DNA of 64,000 nucleotides from CABZJG01 sp902512685 (lineage in GTDB: Bacteria > Pseudomonadota > Alphaproteobacteria > Rhodobacterales > Rhodobacteraceae). Each line of letters begins with the position of its first letter. The stretch's first letter is position 1. The stretch is taken from NCBI GenBank assembly GCA_051201605.1, contig CP179201.1, positions 434,001 to 498,000 on the forward strand, written 5' to 3'. The notes below the pieces were generated by a model that saw only the letters and a program-made list of their open reading frames with translations, had not been told where the DNA came from and searched no databases. A program made the position numbers and the translations under genes. Shown here piece after piece: positions 26,550 to 35,259 of the stretch.

Positions 26550-27298
26550 GCGCGGTGGCGCATATCCGCGGCACCACATGGCATGGCCGCAAAGGCGATC
26601 TGGACAATTCGTTTCGCTATACGGTTGATTACCTCATGCTCGACCTTGATCAAACGCAAAAAGCGCCCATGCTATTCGGCCGTAACCGCGGATGGCTGTT
26701 TAGCCTTTTTGACCGCGATCACGGCGGCGCGCCGAAAAAGGGGCGCGGGATTGATTGGGTGCGCGATGTATTGCGGCAGCACGATATCCATTTAAATGGC
26801 AAGATATTATTGCTCGCCCAGCCGCGTATTTTCGGCCATGTTTTCAACCCTGTCAGCTTTTGGCTGTGTCATGACGATCAAGACGCGCTATGTGCCGTCA
26901 TCGCCGAGGTGTCGAACACCTTTGGGGATCGCCATTCTTATTTGTGCAATCATCCCGACCTGCGCCCCATCACGCCGAACGACCGGCTGCTGGCGACAAA
27001 AATTTTCCATGTCTCGCCGTTTCAACCGACCGAGGGCACCTATGAGTTCCGGTTTGATTTCAGGGATCAAAAGGTAGGCATCTGGATTGACTTGCAAATG
27101 CCGCATGGCGGGGTGATGGCCAATTTGATCGGGGTGTGCAAACCGCTAAAAAACCGCACTATCCTTGGCGCATTGCTGCGCCGACCATTGGGGTCACGCC
27201 GGGTACTTGGATTAATCCACTGGCAGGCGCTAAAGCTCTGGTGGAAAGGCGCCAAATATCGCACCCGTCCAGAGCCTCCCAAAGCCGAGGTATCCTAA
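26546..27298 (+). CDS. DUF1365 family protein
   Basis: A 250-residue DUF1365 protein. It begins HIRGTTWHGRKG, and the family hallmarks FGHVFNPVSFWLCHDD (about 93) and NTFGDRHSYLC are clear, as is the conserved DRLLATKIFHVSPFQPTEG (about 146). It overlaps the amine oxidase by 4 bases. The R. sphaeroides homologue in the same operon (RSP_1090) was reported to be needed for normal singlet-oxygen-dependent ChrR loss; a role in methylated or furan fatty acid metabolism is the current view of the neighbourhood. Its catalytic mechanism is not known to me. Confidence 0.88.
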   Translation: MSAVAHIRGTTWHGRKGDLDNSFRYTVDYLMLDLDQTQKAPMLFGRNRGWLFSLFDRDHGGAPKKGRGIDWVRDVLRQHDIHLNGKILLLAQPRIFGHVFNPVSFWLCHDDQDALCAVIAEVSNTFGDRHSYLCNHPDLRPITPNDRLLATKIFHVSPFQPTEGTYEFRFDFRDQKVGIWIDLQMPHGGVMANLIGVCKPLKNRTILGALLRRPLGSRRVLGLIHWQALKLWWKGAKYRTRPEPPKAEVS

Positions 27299-28534
27299 GT
27301 GCGGCCCGAGCGATCCGCGCCCCGGCTTCCTTACGCACTTTTTGCCATGATGCTGGGCACTGCGGGATTGCCGATCTACATTCACGCGCCGAAGTTTTTT
27401 GTTGACCAATACGGCGTCAGCCTTGGCGCGCTTGGGGCTTCTCTTTTTGTGCTGCGGCTTTTGGATTTTGTCCAAGATCCCCTATTAGGTTCGCTTGCAG
27501 AAAAAACCAGTGCGGCGCGCGCGCGGCCAGTTTGGGCGGCCATTACTATCATGGCATTGGGCATGGTGGGCCTGTTTGCCATCACCCCGCCCATCGCACC
27601 GGTGCTGTGGTTTTCGCTCACGCTTTTATGTGTCTTTAGCGGCTTTAGCTTTCTGACCATCCGGCTTTATGCACAGGGGGTCACAAGCTTTGGCGCGGAT
27701 CGTCAATTAGACTTGGCACGCTGGCGCGAAACCGGCAGCCTTTTAGGAGTCTGCTGTGCGGCTATGGCGCCGACGCTTTTGTTGGTTGTGACCGGCCGTC
27801 CCTATGCAGCTTTTGCAATAGGTTTCGCCGGATTGGCAGTTATTGCCGGTTTTGTCATGTCAAAGCACTGGTCGCGCAGCACTCAAGAGGTGCGCGGCGG
27901 CGGCGGCTTTTCTACGGCTCTGGCAGACCCGGTGGTGCGTCAGCTTTTGATCCTTGCGGTGCTGAATACGGCCCCGGTGGCAGTGAGCTCAACATTGTTT
28001 TTGTTTTTTGTGGAAAGCCGTCTGCAAGTGCCGCAAATGGCCGGACCGCTATTGATACTCTTTTTTATCTCAGCAGCGATATCTGCCCCGATCTGGACCT
28101 TTCTGGCGGGCAGGTTTGGCCCAAGGCCGGTCTTGCTGGTGGCGATGATTGCCGCCATTGTCAGCTTTTTCTATGCGTTTTTTCTGCAATCGGGTCAGGT
28201 CACTGCCTTTATGTTGATTTGCATCGCCAGCGGGGCAACGCTTGGGGCGGATCTGTCGATTTTGCCTGCGGTTTTTGCCAAGCGGCTTGCGGTGACCAAA
28301 GCGCAGGCGGCGGTCGGGTTTGGATTTTGGAATTTCGCCTCAAAAATTTCGCTGGCTTTGGCCGCGGTTGTTGTTTTGCCCGCGCTTGAGCGATTTGGCT
28401 ATCAACCGGGTCTGGACAACAGCCAAAACGGATTACTAGCCTTATCGGTGGGCTATGCAGCAGTGCCCTGCATTTTGAAACTTTTCGCAATTTGGGTACT
28501 ACTGCGGTTGCAGCTAGGGGATGACACAGCATGA
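27299..28534 (+). CDS. GPH/MFS-type transporter of the RpoE regulon
   Basis: A 411-residue protein with about 12 hydrophobic segments. QYGVSLGALGASLFVLRLLD followed by FVQDPLLGSLAEKTSAARAR resembles the glycoside-pentoside-hexuronide (MelB-like) group, including the conserved Asp in the DP motif. A GTG start at 27299 directly follows the DUF1365 stop, and the end overlaps the SDR by 4 bases (ATGA). A same-type transporter is found in the RpoE operon of R. sphaeroides; the cargo is unknown, and a lipid is possible. Confidence 0.82.
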   Translation: MRPERSAPRLPYALFAMMLGTAGLPIYIHAPKFFVDQYGVSLGALGASLFVLRLLDFVQDPLLGSLAEKTSAARARPVWAAITIMALGMVGLFAITPPIAPVLWFSLTLLCVFSGFSFLTIRLYAQGVTSFGADRQLDLARWRETGSLLGVCCAAMAPTLLLVVTGRPYAAFAIGFAGLAVIAGFVMSKHWSRSTQEVRGGGGFSTALADPVVRQLLILAVLNTAPVAVSSTLFLFFVESRLQVPQMAGPLLILFFISAAISAPIWTFLAGRFGPRPVLLVAMIAAIVSFFYAFFLQSGQVTAFMLICIASGATLGADLSILPAVFAKRLAVTKAQAAVGFGFWNFASKISLALAAVVVLPALERFGYQPGLDNSQNGLLALSVGYAAVPCILKLFAIWVLLRLQLGDDTA

Positions 28535-29283
28535 AACATTTGGATGGTAAAAGATATTGGCTGGTGGGCGCAAGCGAAGGGCTCGGCGCCGCGCTGGCCA
28601 AGGAAATGAGCGCTCAGGGCGCCGAGCTGATCCTCTCTGCGAGGAATGAGCCAAAACTTGCGGCGATTGCTGAGAGCCTTGATCATAAAGCAACGGTCCT
28701 GCCCTGCGATGTGGGGTCCCAAGAAAGTGTCGATAAGGCACTTTTGGAAATTGGGAAAATAGATGGTGTTGTGTTCTTAGCTGCCGCGTATTGGCCTATG
28801 TCAGCGCAGAATTGGAATAATGAAAAATGTATGGAGATGGTGAATGTAAATTTCCTCGGTGCCTGCCGAGTATTAGGGCCGATAGTTGAGCAGTTCACTA
28901 AAACCAATAGTGGTCATATTGTAATCACGGGCACTATCGCCGGGGTTCGTGGCCTCCCGTCTTCAATTGGGTACACGGCATCAAAGTCAGGACTGATGAC
29001 ATTAGCAGAATGCATGAAGATTGATTTGCAGCATACAAACATTAAGCTTCAATTGATAAATCCAGGGTTCATTGAAACTAAGGCTTCTGCCAGAAATAGT
29101 TTCAAGTTGAGAGACTCGATGAAACCGGAAGTCGCTGCGAAGAAAATGCTAAAGTATATGTCAAAAGATGGGTTTTCCTATACCTATCCAAAAACGATTT
29201 TCAACCAGTTAATTCGCGCGTTACAGTTTATCCCCAGCTCGATACATTACAAATTTTGGAGCTCTTTTGTAAAATCTCGTTGA
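28531..29283 (+). CDS. Short-chain dehydrogenase at end of RpoE-regulon operon (mosaic composition)
   Basis: A 250-residue SDR: YWLVGASEGLGAALAKEM (residues 7-24), the catalytic Ser in IVITGTIAGV (possibly Thr at the usual Ser position), YTASKSG (about 150) and a long C-terminal tail ending in IHYKFWSSFVKSR. It overlaps the transporter gene by 4 bases. Its base composition changes inside the gene: by hand count about 61% GC over 28561-28740 but about 41% over 28801-29280, unlike all neighbours. This suggests that the 3' two-thirds came by recombination from an AT-rich relative. The frame is intact. Confidence 0.85.
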   Translation: MKHLDGKRYWLVGASEGLGAALAKEMSAQGAELILSARNEPKLAAIAESLDHKATVLPCDVGSQESVDKALLEIGKIDGVVFLAAAYWPMSAQNWNNEKCMEMVNVNFLGACRVLGPIVEQFTKTNSGHIVITGTIAGVRGLPSSIGYTASKSGLMTLAECMKIDLQHTNIKLQLINPGFIETKASARNSFKLRDSMKPEVAAKKMLKYMSKDGFSYTYPKTIFNQLIRALQFIPSSIHYKFWSSFVKSR

Positions 29284-29321
29284 GGCCCCAGGTTACATTT
29301 TGCTCGAAGAGCCTTGTCCAC

Positions 29322-30467
29322 CTAAGGTGCGGTATGATCGGTAATCTCTAAGTGTTGCGCAAGGTTCTTGATATCTCCCAGCCAGCCGCTGACCAAATCG
29401 GCGGCATTCGGTGCGGCACTCACACCAGCGTCAATTTTACCGTCCAAAACGGCGCGGATTGCATAGGACACCGGATAAGACACCAGCCGCGCCATGGCGG
29501 TTGAGGCCTCGTCCCCCCAGGCGTCCATCACATAGGTTTTATGCCATACTGCATTCTCGCCGCGCTCGGCCTTGAGGCTGACGCATAAAACAACGCGGTC
29601 TGGCTCGCCCTCATCATAGGCATTTTCAGCCCAGAACTGATCTGACATCTTTTTCAGCCGCGCTTCACCGGCCTCGCCAGTCAGGGTTTCAATTTCGGCA
29701 AAAACATCTGACCAAGCCTCGGTCCATCCGTTAAGCCGCAGGGTGCCGCGCACAAACTCTTTGACCTTCCAGCTCGGATCAAAGTGATATTGCGCCATAA
29801 AGGGCAGCGAATCGCGGTTGGGATAAACCTCAAAACTTTCCGGCACCGGCAGCGGCGCGGTATAGCTGCTAATCGCATCCCAAGGGCGGGCCACATCATA
29901 TTCGGCAAAATCACGAATGGATTTGGACGGCGAGCGCAGCGCTTTCAGCACCCCAAGCGGCGACCAGCTAAATTTATAGCGAAACGGATTGGCAATCTTG
30001 GGAATGCCGCCGCAGTAAGATTTAAAGGACAGAGCATTTTCACCGTCACAAGCGGCCGAAGCGCGGTATTCTTCAATCAGGTGATGCGCCATCAGATGGT
30101 CAATACCCGGATCCAATCCCACTTCGTTGACCAAGGCCACGCCGGCGGCTTTTGCGGCGTCATTTAAGGCGCGCATTTCTGGGGCGATATAGGACGAGCT
30201 GACAAAATGCGCAGACTTGGAAATGGCCAGCTCTGCAAGCGGCACATGCCAGTCCCCGGGCAGCATGGAAATCACAACATCGCCCGGCGCTAACGCTTGG
30301 GCTAGCGCGCCCTTGTCAAAACCGCGGATTTTATCAGTTAGATCACCCACCGCGGCCTGCGCTTTATCAACAGAGCGGTTCCAAACCACCACGTCTTGTC
30401 CGTCTTGGATCAGCGCCCGTAAACCCGGAATTGCCGACAGCCCTGTGCCACACCAGTGAATTGTCAT
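29322..30467 (-). CDS. Saccharopine dehydrogenase-like reductase (LYS9/LOR type)
   Basis: A 381-residue protein with an N-terminal Rossmann domain (IHWCGTGLSAIPGL) and a C-terminal saccharopine dehydrogenase domain. NEVGLDPGIDHLMAHHLI (about 115), SFKSYCGGIPKIANPFRYKF (about 148) and FSWSPLGVLKAL are hallmarks. It probably takes part in saccharopine interconversion. It starts 1 base after the stop of the neighbouring saccharopine dehydrogenase gene, so the two should work together, in lysine formation or, as reported in some roseobacters, lysine breakdown. Confidence 0.85.
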   Translation of the reverse strand: MTIHWCGTGLSAIPGLRALIQDGQDVVVWNRSVDKAQAAVGDLTDKIRGFDKGALAQALAPGDVVISMLPGDWHVPLAELAISKSAHFVSSSYIAPEMRALNDAAKAAGVALVNEVGLDPGIDHLMAHHLIEEYRASAACDGENALSFKSYCGGIPKIANPFRYKFSWSPLGVLKALRSPSKSIRDFAEYDVARPWDAISSYTAPLPVPESFEVYPNRDSLPFMAQYHFDPSWKVKEFVRGTLRLNGWTEAWSDVFAEIETLTGEAGEARLKKMSDQFWAENAYDEGEPDRVVLCVSLKAERGENAVWHKTYVMDAWGDEASTAMARLVSYPVSYAIRAVLDGKIDAGVSAAPNAADLVSGWLGDIKNLAQHLEITDHTAP

Positions 30468-30468
30468 T

Positions 30469-31524
30469 TTAAACCTCAGCTAAATGTTGTTCGAAAACCA
30501 TCTGCGCCCGTCGCCAGACGCCTTGGTCTAGAGTGTCTAGATTGCGCAGCGTTGGCAAGAGCTGGGCTGCAAAATCTTCTGAACTTTCGCGCGGTAAAAG
30601 CGACGGCAGATTATCAATCGCCATCACATCCAGCACCGGAGTATCTGCCACCCGAAGCGCGGGCGCCGCCCAATCGGTGGCCGTGGAATAGACCGGGATC
30701 GGGTTGTAATCACTATCAGGATCACAGGCGATATCGCCGATCACCCGCAGGTTTCGCGGCATGCTTACAGCTTTGGCGGGTACAAAAACCGGTGTGCCGG
30801 GGCGCGCCAAAATGCAATTAAAGAACAGATCATGCTGCAAAATTTCGCCAAATGGCCCGCCAGAGGCGGTTTCCGCCATGTCCCATTTGGTCACTTTAAG
30901 ACCCAGTTCGGCGCACAAATCCGCCGCCCCTGTGCCCACCCGGCCCAAAGCGCCAATGACAATGGCGCTTGGTGTTGGCTCTGCGCAGCTGTTCAGCGCC
31001 GCACCCAGATCGGCCAGAGCGGCTGCACGGTCCGCAGAGGCGCCGATTGGGCCGCAGAGACTGCCGTTTTGCTGTGCAATCCAGCAGTGCATCGCCACCA
31101 TAGCGCCTGCATAGCCCGCCCAATAGCCAAAGGCGGCCACCCGCCGGCCGCTTTCATCCACCAGATATTCAAGATCATAAAGCGTGCCACCACCGGCCTT
31201 GAAGCGGCGCAGCAAACCCGCGCCGGAATGCTGGCCTTTGAAGGCATGGCCGAACATAATGTGGCGGTGGGGCAGCGGTGTACCATCTTCGGGCAATTCC
31301 TTGAGGCCGAATATAATCGCATCGCGCGGCGCATCGGGCCAAGAATTGGGTGTTGCAATGCTGCAGCCCACAGCCCGATAGGCATCGGTTGAAATGGCGC
31401 GGTTCGCGCTGTCTTCGACCGTGAGCTGATAGCCGGCATCCATAAGCTCTTTTGCACCCTCGGGGGTGATGCCTACCCGGTCCTCGTTCGCGCGTTGTTC
31501 GGCGCGTACCCAAAGATGTGTCAT
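30469..31524 (-). CDS. Saccharopine dehydrogenase (NAD+, L-lysine-forming type)
   Basis: A 351-residue LYS1-type protein of the alanine dehydrogenase/PNT superfamily. Marks are LWVRAEQRANEDRVGITPEG at the start (residues 3-22), HIMFGHAFKGQHSGAGLL (about 85), FGYWAGYAGAMVA and IGALGRVGTGAADLCAELG (NAD site, about 192). ATG 31524 after GAGGACC is preferred over ATG 31536. It forms a two-gene operon with the LYS9-like gene and lies 12 bases after the histidine-phosphatase gene. Confidence 0.88.
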   Translation of the reverse strand: MTHLWVRAEQRANEDRVGITPEGAKELMDAGYQLTVEDSANRAISTDAYRAVGCSIATPNSWPDAPRDAIIFGLKELPEDGTPLPHRHIMFGHAFKGQHSGAGLLRRFKAGGGTLYDLEYLVDESGRRVAAFGYWAGYAGAMVAMHCWIAQQNGSLCGPIGASADRAAALADLGAALNSCAEPTPSAIVIGALGRVGTGAADLCAELGLKVTKWDMAETASGGPFGEILQHDLFFNCILARPGTPVFVPAKAVSMPRNLRVIGDIACDPDSDYNPIPVYSTATDWAAPALRVADTPVLDVMAIDNLPSLLPRESSEDFAAQLLPTLRNLDTLDQGVWRRAQMVFEQHLAEV

Positions 31525-31536
31525 AGGTCCTCGCAT

Positions 31537-32193
31537 TTAGATATAGGTTTTTGCATGTATGCGCTCTGGCAGATCAAGATGCGGTGTCGCGCAATATTGG
31601 GTCAGCGATGGCGCATTATGGATCAGCTCAAAGCTGTTCAGGCTGGTATGCGGCACGCTGAGGAAAAGCCTAAAGCAGTGATCTTCTTCGACTTTTAAAA
31701 CGGTTGCTGCGATGGCGGCGATCACCCCGGCTGAGGATACTAAAAGGAGTTTTTCTTGGCCTGCGAGAGCGTCAAGAACAACATCCAATATTCGATTTTG
31801 AAAATGCGCATACGTCTCAATCGGAGAGGATATTTTTTCTTCTTTCCAGTACCTTAGGATCGTTTTAATCTGCTCGGCAAACTCAGCTTGTGTGGTGGGG
31901 TATGCAACATTATGCCGGCGCTCTAGATCTGCTGCCAGACCAAAATAATCCATTTCATTCAGCCGCGCATCCTGTTCGTGTGGCAGGCCAAACTGATTGA
32001 TCCCCTGCGCGGTTTCAATCTGCCGTTTGAGCGTGCCGGAATAGATTTTTTCAAATTTTGGTTGGATTTGCCCAAAATACTCGCCCAGCCATTTCGCCTG
32101 TTGATGACCTGTTGCGCTAAGCTGGTCATAGCTCGCCTCATCGCGGGCCGCTGAATTGGCCTGACCGTGGCGAACGATCATCACATTGGACAT
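31537..32193 (-). CDS. Histidine phosphatase family protein
   Basis: A 218-residue phosphoglycerate-mutase-like phosphatase. The N-terminal catalytic motif is IVRHGQANS (about residues 6-14), with the second His region in LLLVSSAGVIAAIAATVL (usual H replaced by A-G, as in atypical members: SSAGV rather than SHGGV). NEMDYFGLAAD supplies the acidic region. The missing second His is odd and may mean weak or altered activity. It leads the operon with the saccharopine dehydrogenases. Confidence 0.78.
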   Translation of the reverse strand: MSNVMIVRHGQANSAARDEASYDQLSATGHQQAKWLGEYFGQIQPKFEKIYSGTLKRQIETAQGINQFGLPHEQDARLNEMDYFGLAADLERRHNVAYPTTQAEFAEQIKTILRYWKEEKISSPIETYAHFQNRILDVVLDALAGQEKLLLVSSAGVIAAIAATVLKVEEDHCFRLFLSVPHTSLNSFELIHNAPSLTQYCATPHLDLPERIHAKTYI

Positions 32194-32463
32194 TATTTCC
32201 CTACTCTAAAAACTGTTGGCGCAGGCCTGAGAAGTTTCTTTGAACACAAAATTTCGCTTAGGAAAAGCCTAGAGCGCATGCATGCGCAAAAATCTTGGAT
32301 GCCGACAGGAGTCTTTACAGCCGCCGCTGAATATTGAAAAATCGGAAAAAATGACGCCGATAGGAAACAGCAATGGCGCAAAAAATAGGTACAATGTCGG
32401 GATTGGCAGGATGGGCCTAGACGGTCTATGGTTACATTACGCGGTACAGCAAAGGGCGAACAG

Positions 32464-35247
32464 ATGACTGACACCATTCGTTTTACGCTCGACGGACAAG
32501 AAGTCGAAGCCGAGCGCGGTATAACCATTTGGGAAATTGCCAATGGCCGCGGTCTGGTGATCCCGCATCTGTGCCATAAACCAGCGCCCGGTTATCGCCC
32601 CGATGGCAATTGCCGCGCCTGTATGGTCGAGATCGAGGGCGAACGCACTCTAGCCGCTTCCTGCATTCGCGAACCGCAAGAGGGCATGGTGGTCAGCACC
32701 GATACCGCCCGCGCCGAAAGCGCCCGTAAAATGGTGGTTGAAATGCTGGTGGCAGATCAGCCCGAACGCGATGTGGCGCATGATAAATCTTCACATCTTT
32801 GGGATATGGCCGAGCTGAACGGCATCAGCGAAAGCCGTCTGCCAAAACTGGAAAAAGAACGCATACCGCTGCTGGATGACAGCCATGTGGCGATGAGTGT
32901 GAACCTTGATGCCTGTATTCAATGCGGGCTGTGCGTGCGCGCCTGCCGCGAAGTGCAGGTCAATGATGTGATCGGCATGTCGGGGCGCGGCCATGATGCC
33001 TATCCAACCTTTGATTTTGCCGACCCGATGGGTGATAGCAGTTGCGTTGCCTGCGGCGAATGTGTGCAGGCCTGTCCAACTGGCGCGCTGATGCCGTCCA
33101 CCGTGGTTGACGAACAACAAATTGGCGACAGCGGTGATTATGACCGCGAGGTTAAAAGCATCTGTCCGTTCTGCGGCGTTGGCTGTCAAATATCGCTGAA
33201 GGTCAAGGATGATAAGGTCAAATTTGTCGAAGGCATCAACGGGCCGGCGAACGAAGGTCGGCTCTGTGTTAAAGGCCGCTTTGGCTTTGATTACATCCAC
33301 CATGATCACCGTCTGACCAAACCCCTGATCCGCCGCGATGATGCACCAGCCAAGGGGCTTAACGTGGATCCGTCAAACTGGCAGGAATTTTTCCGCGAAG
33401 CCAGCTGGGATGAAGCGCTCGATTTTGCCGCCGATGGTTTAAGCGCTTTGCGCCGTGACAAAGGCGGCCCTTCTGTGGCCGGTTTCGGCAGCGCCAAATG
33501 CACCAATGAAGAGGCTTATCTGTTTCAAAAGATGATCCGTCAGGGCTTTGGCCATAATAATGTCGATCACTGTACAAGGCTGTGCCATGCTTCTTCGGTT
33601 GCAGCATTGATGGAAAATGTCGGCTCGGCGGCGGTGACCGCCACCTTTAATGAAATCGAAAATGCCGATGTGGCAATTGTGATCGGGGCCAATCCGATCG
33701 AAAACCACCCGGTTGCGGCGACCTATTTCAAACAGTTCACCAAACGCGGTGGTAAATTGATTGTGATGGATCCGCGCGGTCAGGCGCTCAAACGCTTTGC
33801 ATCGCATATGCTGCAATTCCGCCCCGGTGCGGATGTGTCGATGCTAAACGCAATCATGCATGTGATCGTCGAAGAACAGCTCTATGATCAGCAGTATATT
33901 GAAGCCTATACCGAAAACTGGGAAGCGGAAAAAGAGCATCTCAAAGATTTCGCCCCCGAGAAAATGACCGAGATATGCGGCATTGAGGCAGATGTGCTGC
34001 GCGATGTGGCGCGCACCTTTGCAGGCGCGCAGGCGGGGATGATTTTCTGGGGCATGGGCGTGTCCCAGCATATTCACGGCACGGATAATAGCCGCTGTCT
34101 GATTTCATTGGCCCTGATGACCGGACAGGTGGGGCGCCCAGGCTCTGGGCTGCATCCGCTGCGCGGCCAAAACAATGTGCAGGGGGCGTCGGACGCCGGT
34201 CTTATCCCGATGTTCCTGCCCGATTATCAACCCGTGGGTGATGATGGTGTGCGCAGCGCCTTTACCAGCGTGTGGAATTCAGGCGACTTTTCATCGCAAA
34301 AGGGCCTGACAGTGACTGAAATAATGGACGCTGTGCATGACGGAAAAATCCACGGGATGTACATCTTGGGTGAAAACCCGGCGATGTCGGACCCCGATGT
34401 TGAACACGCGCGTGATGCTTTGGCCAAATTAAACCATCTGGTGGTTCAGGATATTTTCCTCACCGAAACTGCCAATTATGCCGATGTGATCTTGCCCGCC
34501 AGCGCGTTTGCGGAAAAATCCGGCACGGTCACCAATACCAACCGGCAGGTTCAGATGGGCCGGCCAGCGGTGCCGCCCCCCGGAGAGGCGCGCGCGGATT
34601 GGTGGATTGAAGTCCAACTGGCCAAGCGGTTGGGGTTGAATTGGTCGTATGAAAGCCCGGCGGATGTGTTTGCCGAAATGAAGCTGAATATGAAGTCCTT
34701 GGACAATATCACATGGAACCGGCTGTCGGAAGAAAACGCGGTGACCTATCCGTCACTTTCCCCAGAGGACCCCGGTCAGGCAATTGTGTTCGGCGACGGG
34801 TTTCCGCGCATTGACGGGCGGGCAAAGTTTACACCGGCCAGCGTGATCGCGCCGGATGACGTGCCAGATGCCGACTACCCGATGATTTTGACCACCGGAC
34901 GGCAGCTTGAGCATTGGCATACAGGGTCGATGACGCGGCGCTCGAATGTGCTTGATGCGGTTGAGCCCGAGGCAAACTGTTCGCTCAATCCCAAAACCCT
35001 GCGCCGGCTTGAAGTGGCCCCGGGCGGCCATGTACGGCTGACCACGAAACGTGGCAGCGTGGTGGTGATGGCGCGCGCCGACCGCGCCGTGGCCGAAGAT
35101 ATGGTGTTTTTGCCTTTTGCCTACGTGGAAGCGGCAGCCAATATTTTAACCAACTCGGCAGTGGACCCTTACGGCAAAATCCCCGAGTTCAAATTTAGCG
35201 CTGTGAAAGTGGAAAAGGTCGAAATGGGTCAGGTCGCGGCTGAGTAA
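32464..35247 (+). CDS. fdhF: Formate dehydrogenase alpha subunit (molybdopterin, Cys-type), orphan
   Basis: A 927-residue FdsA-like protein. In order it has an N-terminal 2Fe-2S domain (IPHLCHKPAPGYRPDGNCRA, about 37), a His/Cys cluster region, two 4Fe-4S motifs (CIQCGLCVRACREVQ, about 146, and CVACGECVQACPTG), a further cluster CPFCGVGCQIS, and a bis-MGD catalytic part with HCTRLCHASSVAAL, where the second Cys is the active-site residue. It is not a selenoprotein. ATG 32464 after AAGGGCGAAC is preferred over 32428. The diaphorase partners FdsB and FdsG are not adjacent on either side, so it may use subunits encoded elsewhere. It oxidises formate to CO2. Confidence 0.9.
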   Translation: MTDTIRFTLDGQEVEAERGITIWEIANGRGLVIPHLCHKPAPGYRPDGNCRACMVEIEGERTLAASCIREPQEGMVVSTDTARAESARKMVVEMLVADQPERDVAHDKSSHLWDMAELNGISESRLPKLEKERIPLLDDSHVAMSVNLDACIQCGLCVRACREVQVNDVIGMSGRGHDAYPTFDFADPMGDSSCVACGECVQACPTGALMPSTVVDEQQIGDSGDYDREVKSICPFCGVGCQISLKVKDDKVKFVEGINGPANEGRLCVKGRFGFDYIHHDHRLTKPLIRRDDAPAKGLNVDPSNWQEFFREASWDEALDFAADGLSALRRDKGGPSVAGFGSAKCTNEEAYLFQKMIRQGFGHNNVDHCTRLCHASSVAALMENVGSAAVTATFNEIENADVAIVIGANPIENHPVAATYFKQFTKRGGKLIVMDPRGQALKRFASHMLQFRPGADVSMLNAIMHVIVEEQLYDQQYIEAYTENWEAEKEHLKDFAPEKMTEICGIEADVLRDVARTFAGAQAGMIFWGMGVSQHIHGTDNSRCLISLALMTGQVGRPGSGLHPLRGQNNVQGASDAGLIPMFLPDYQPVGDDGVRSAFTSVWNSGDFSSQKGLTVTEIMDAVHDGKIHGMYILGENPAMSDPDVEHARDALAKLNHLVVQDIFLTETANYADVILPASAFAEKSGTVTNTNRQVQMGRPAVPPPGEARADWWIEVQLAKRLGLNWSYESPADVFAEMKLNMKSLDNITWNRLSEENAVTYPSLSPEDPGQAIVFGDGFPRIDGRAKFTPASVIAPDDVPDADYPMILTTGRQLEHWHTGSMTRRSNVLDAVEPEANCSLNPKTLRRLEVAPGGHVRLTTKRGSVVVMARADRAVAEDMVFLPFAYVEAAANILTNSAVDPYGKIPEFKFSAVKVEKVEMGQVAAE

Positions 35248-35259
35248 AGCGCTGTGCGG

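Noticed and set aside
32464..35247. Possible selenocysteine in formate dehydrogenase
   Set aside because: The active-site position in HCTRLCHASSV is Cys and the gene has no in-frame TGA.
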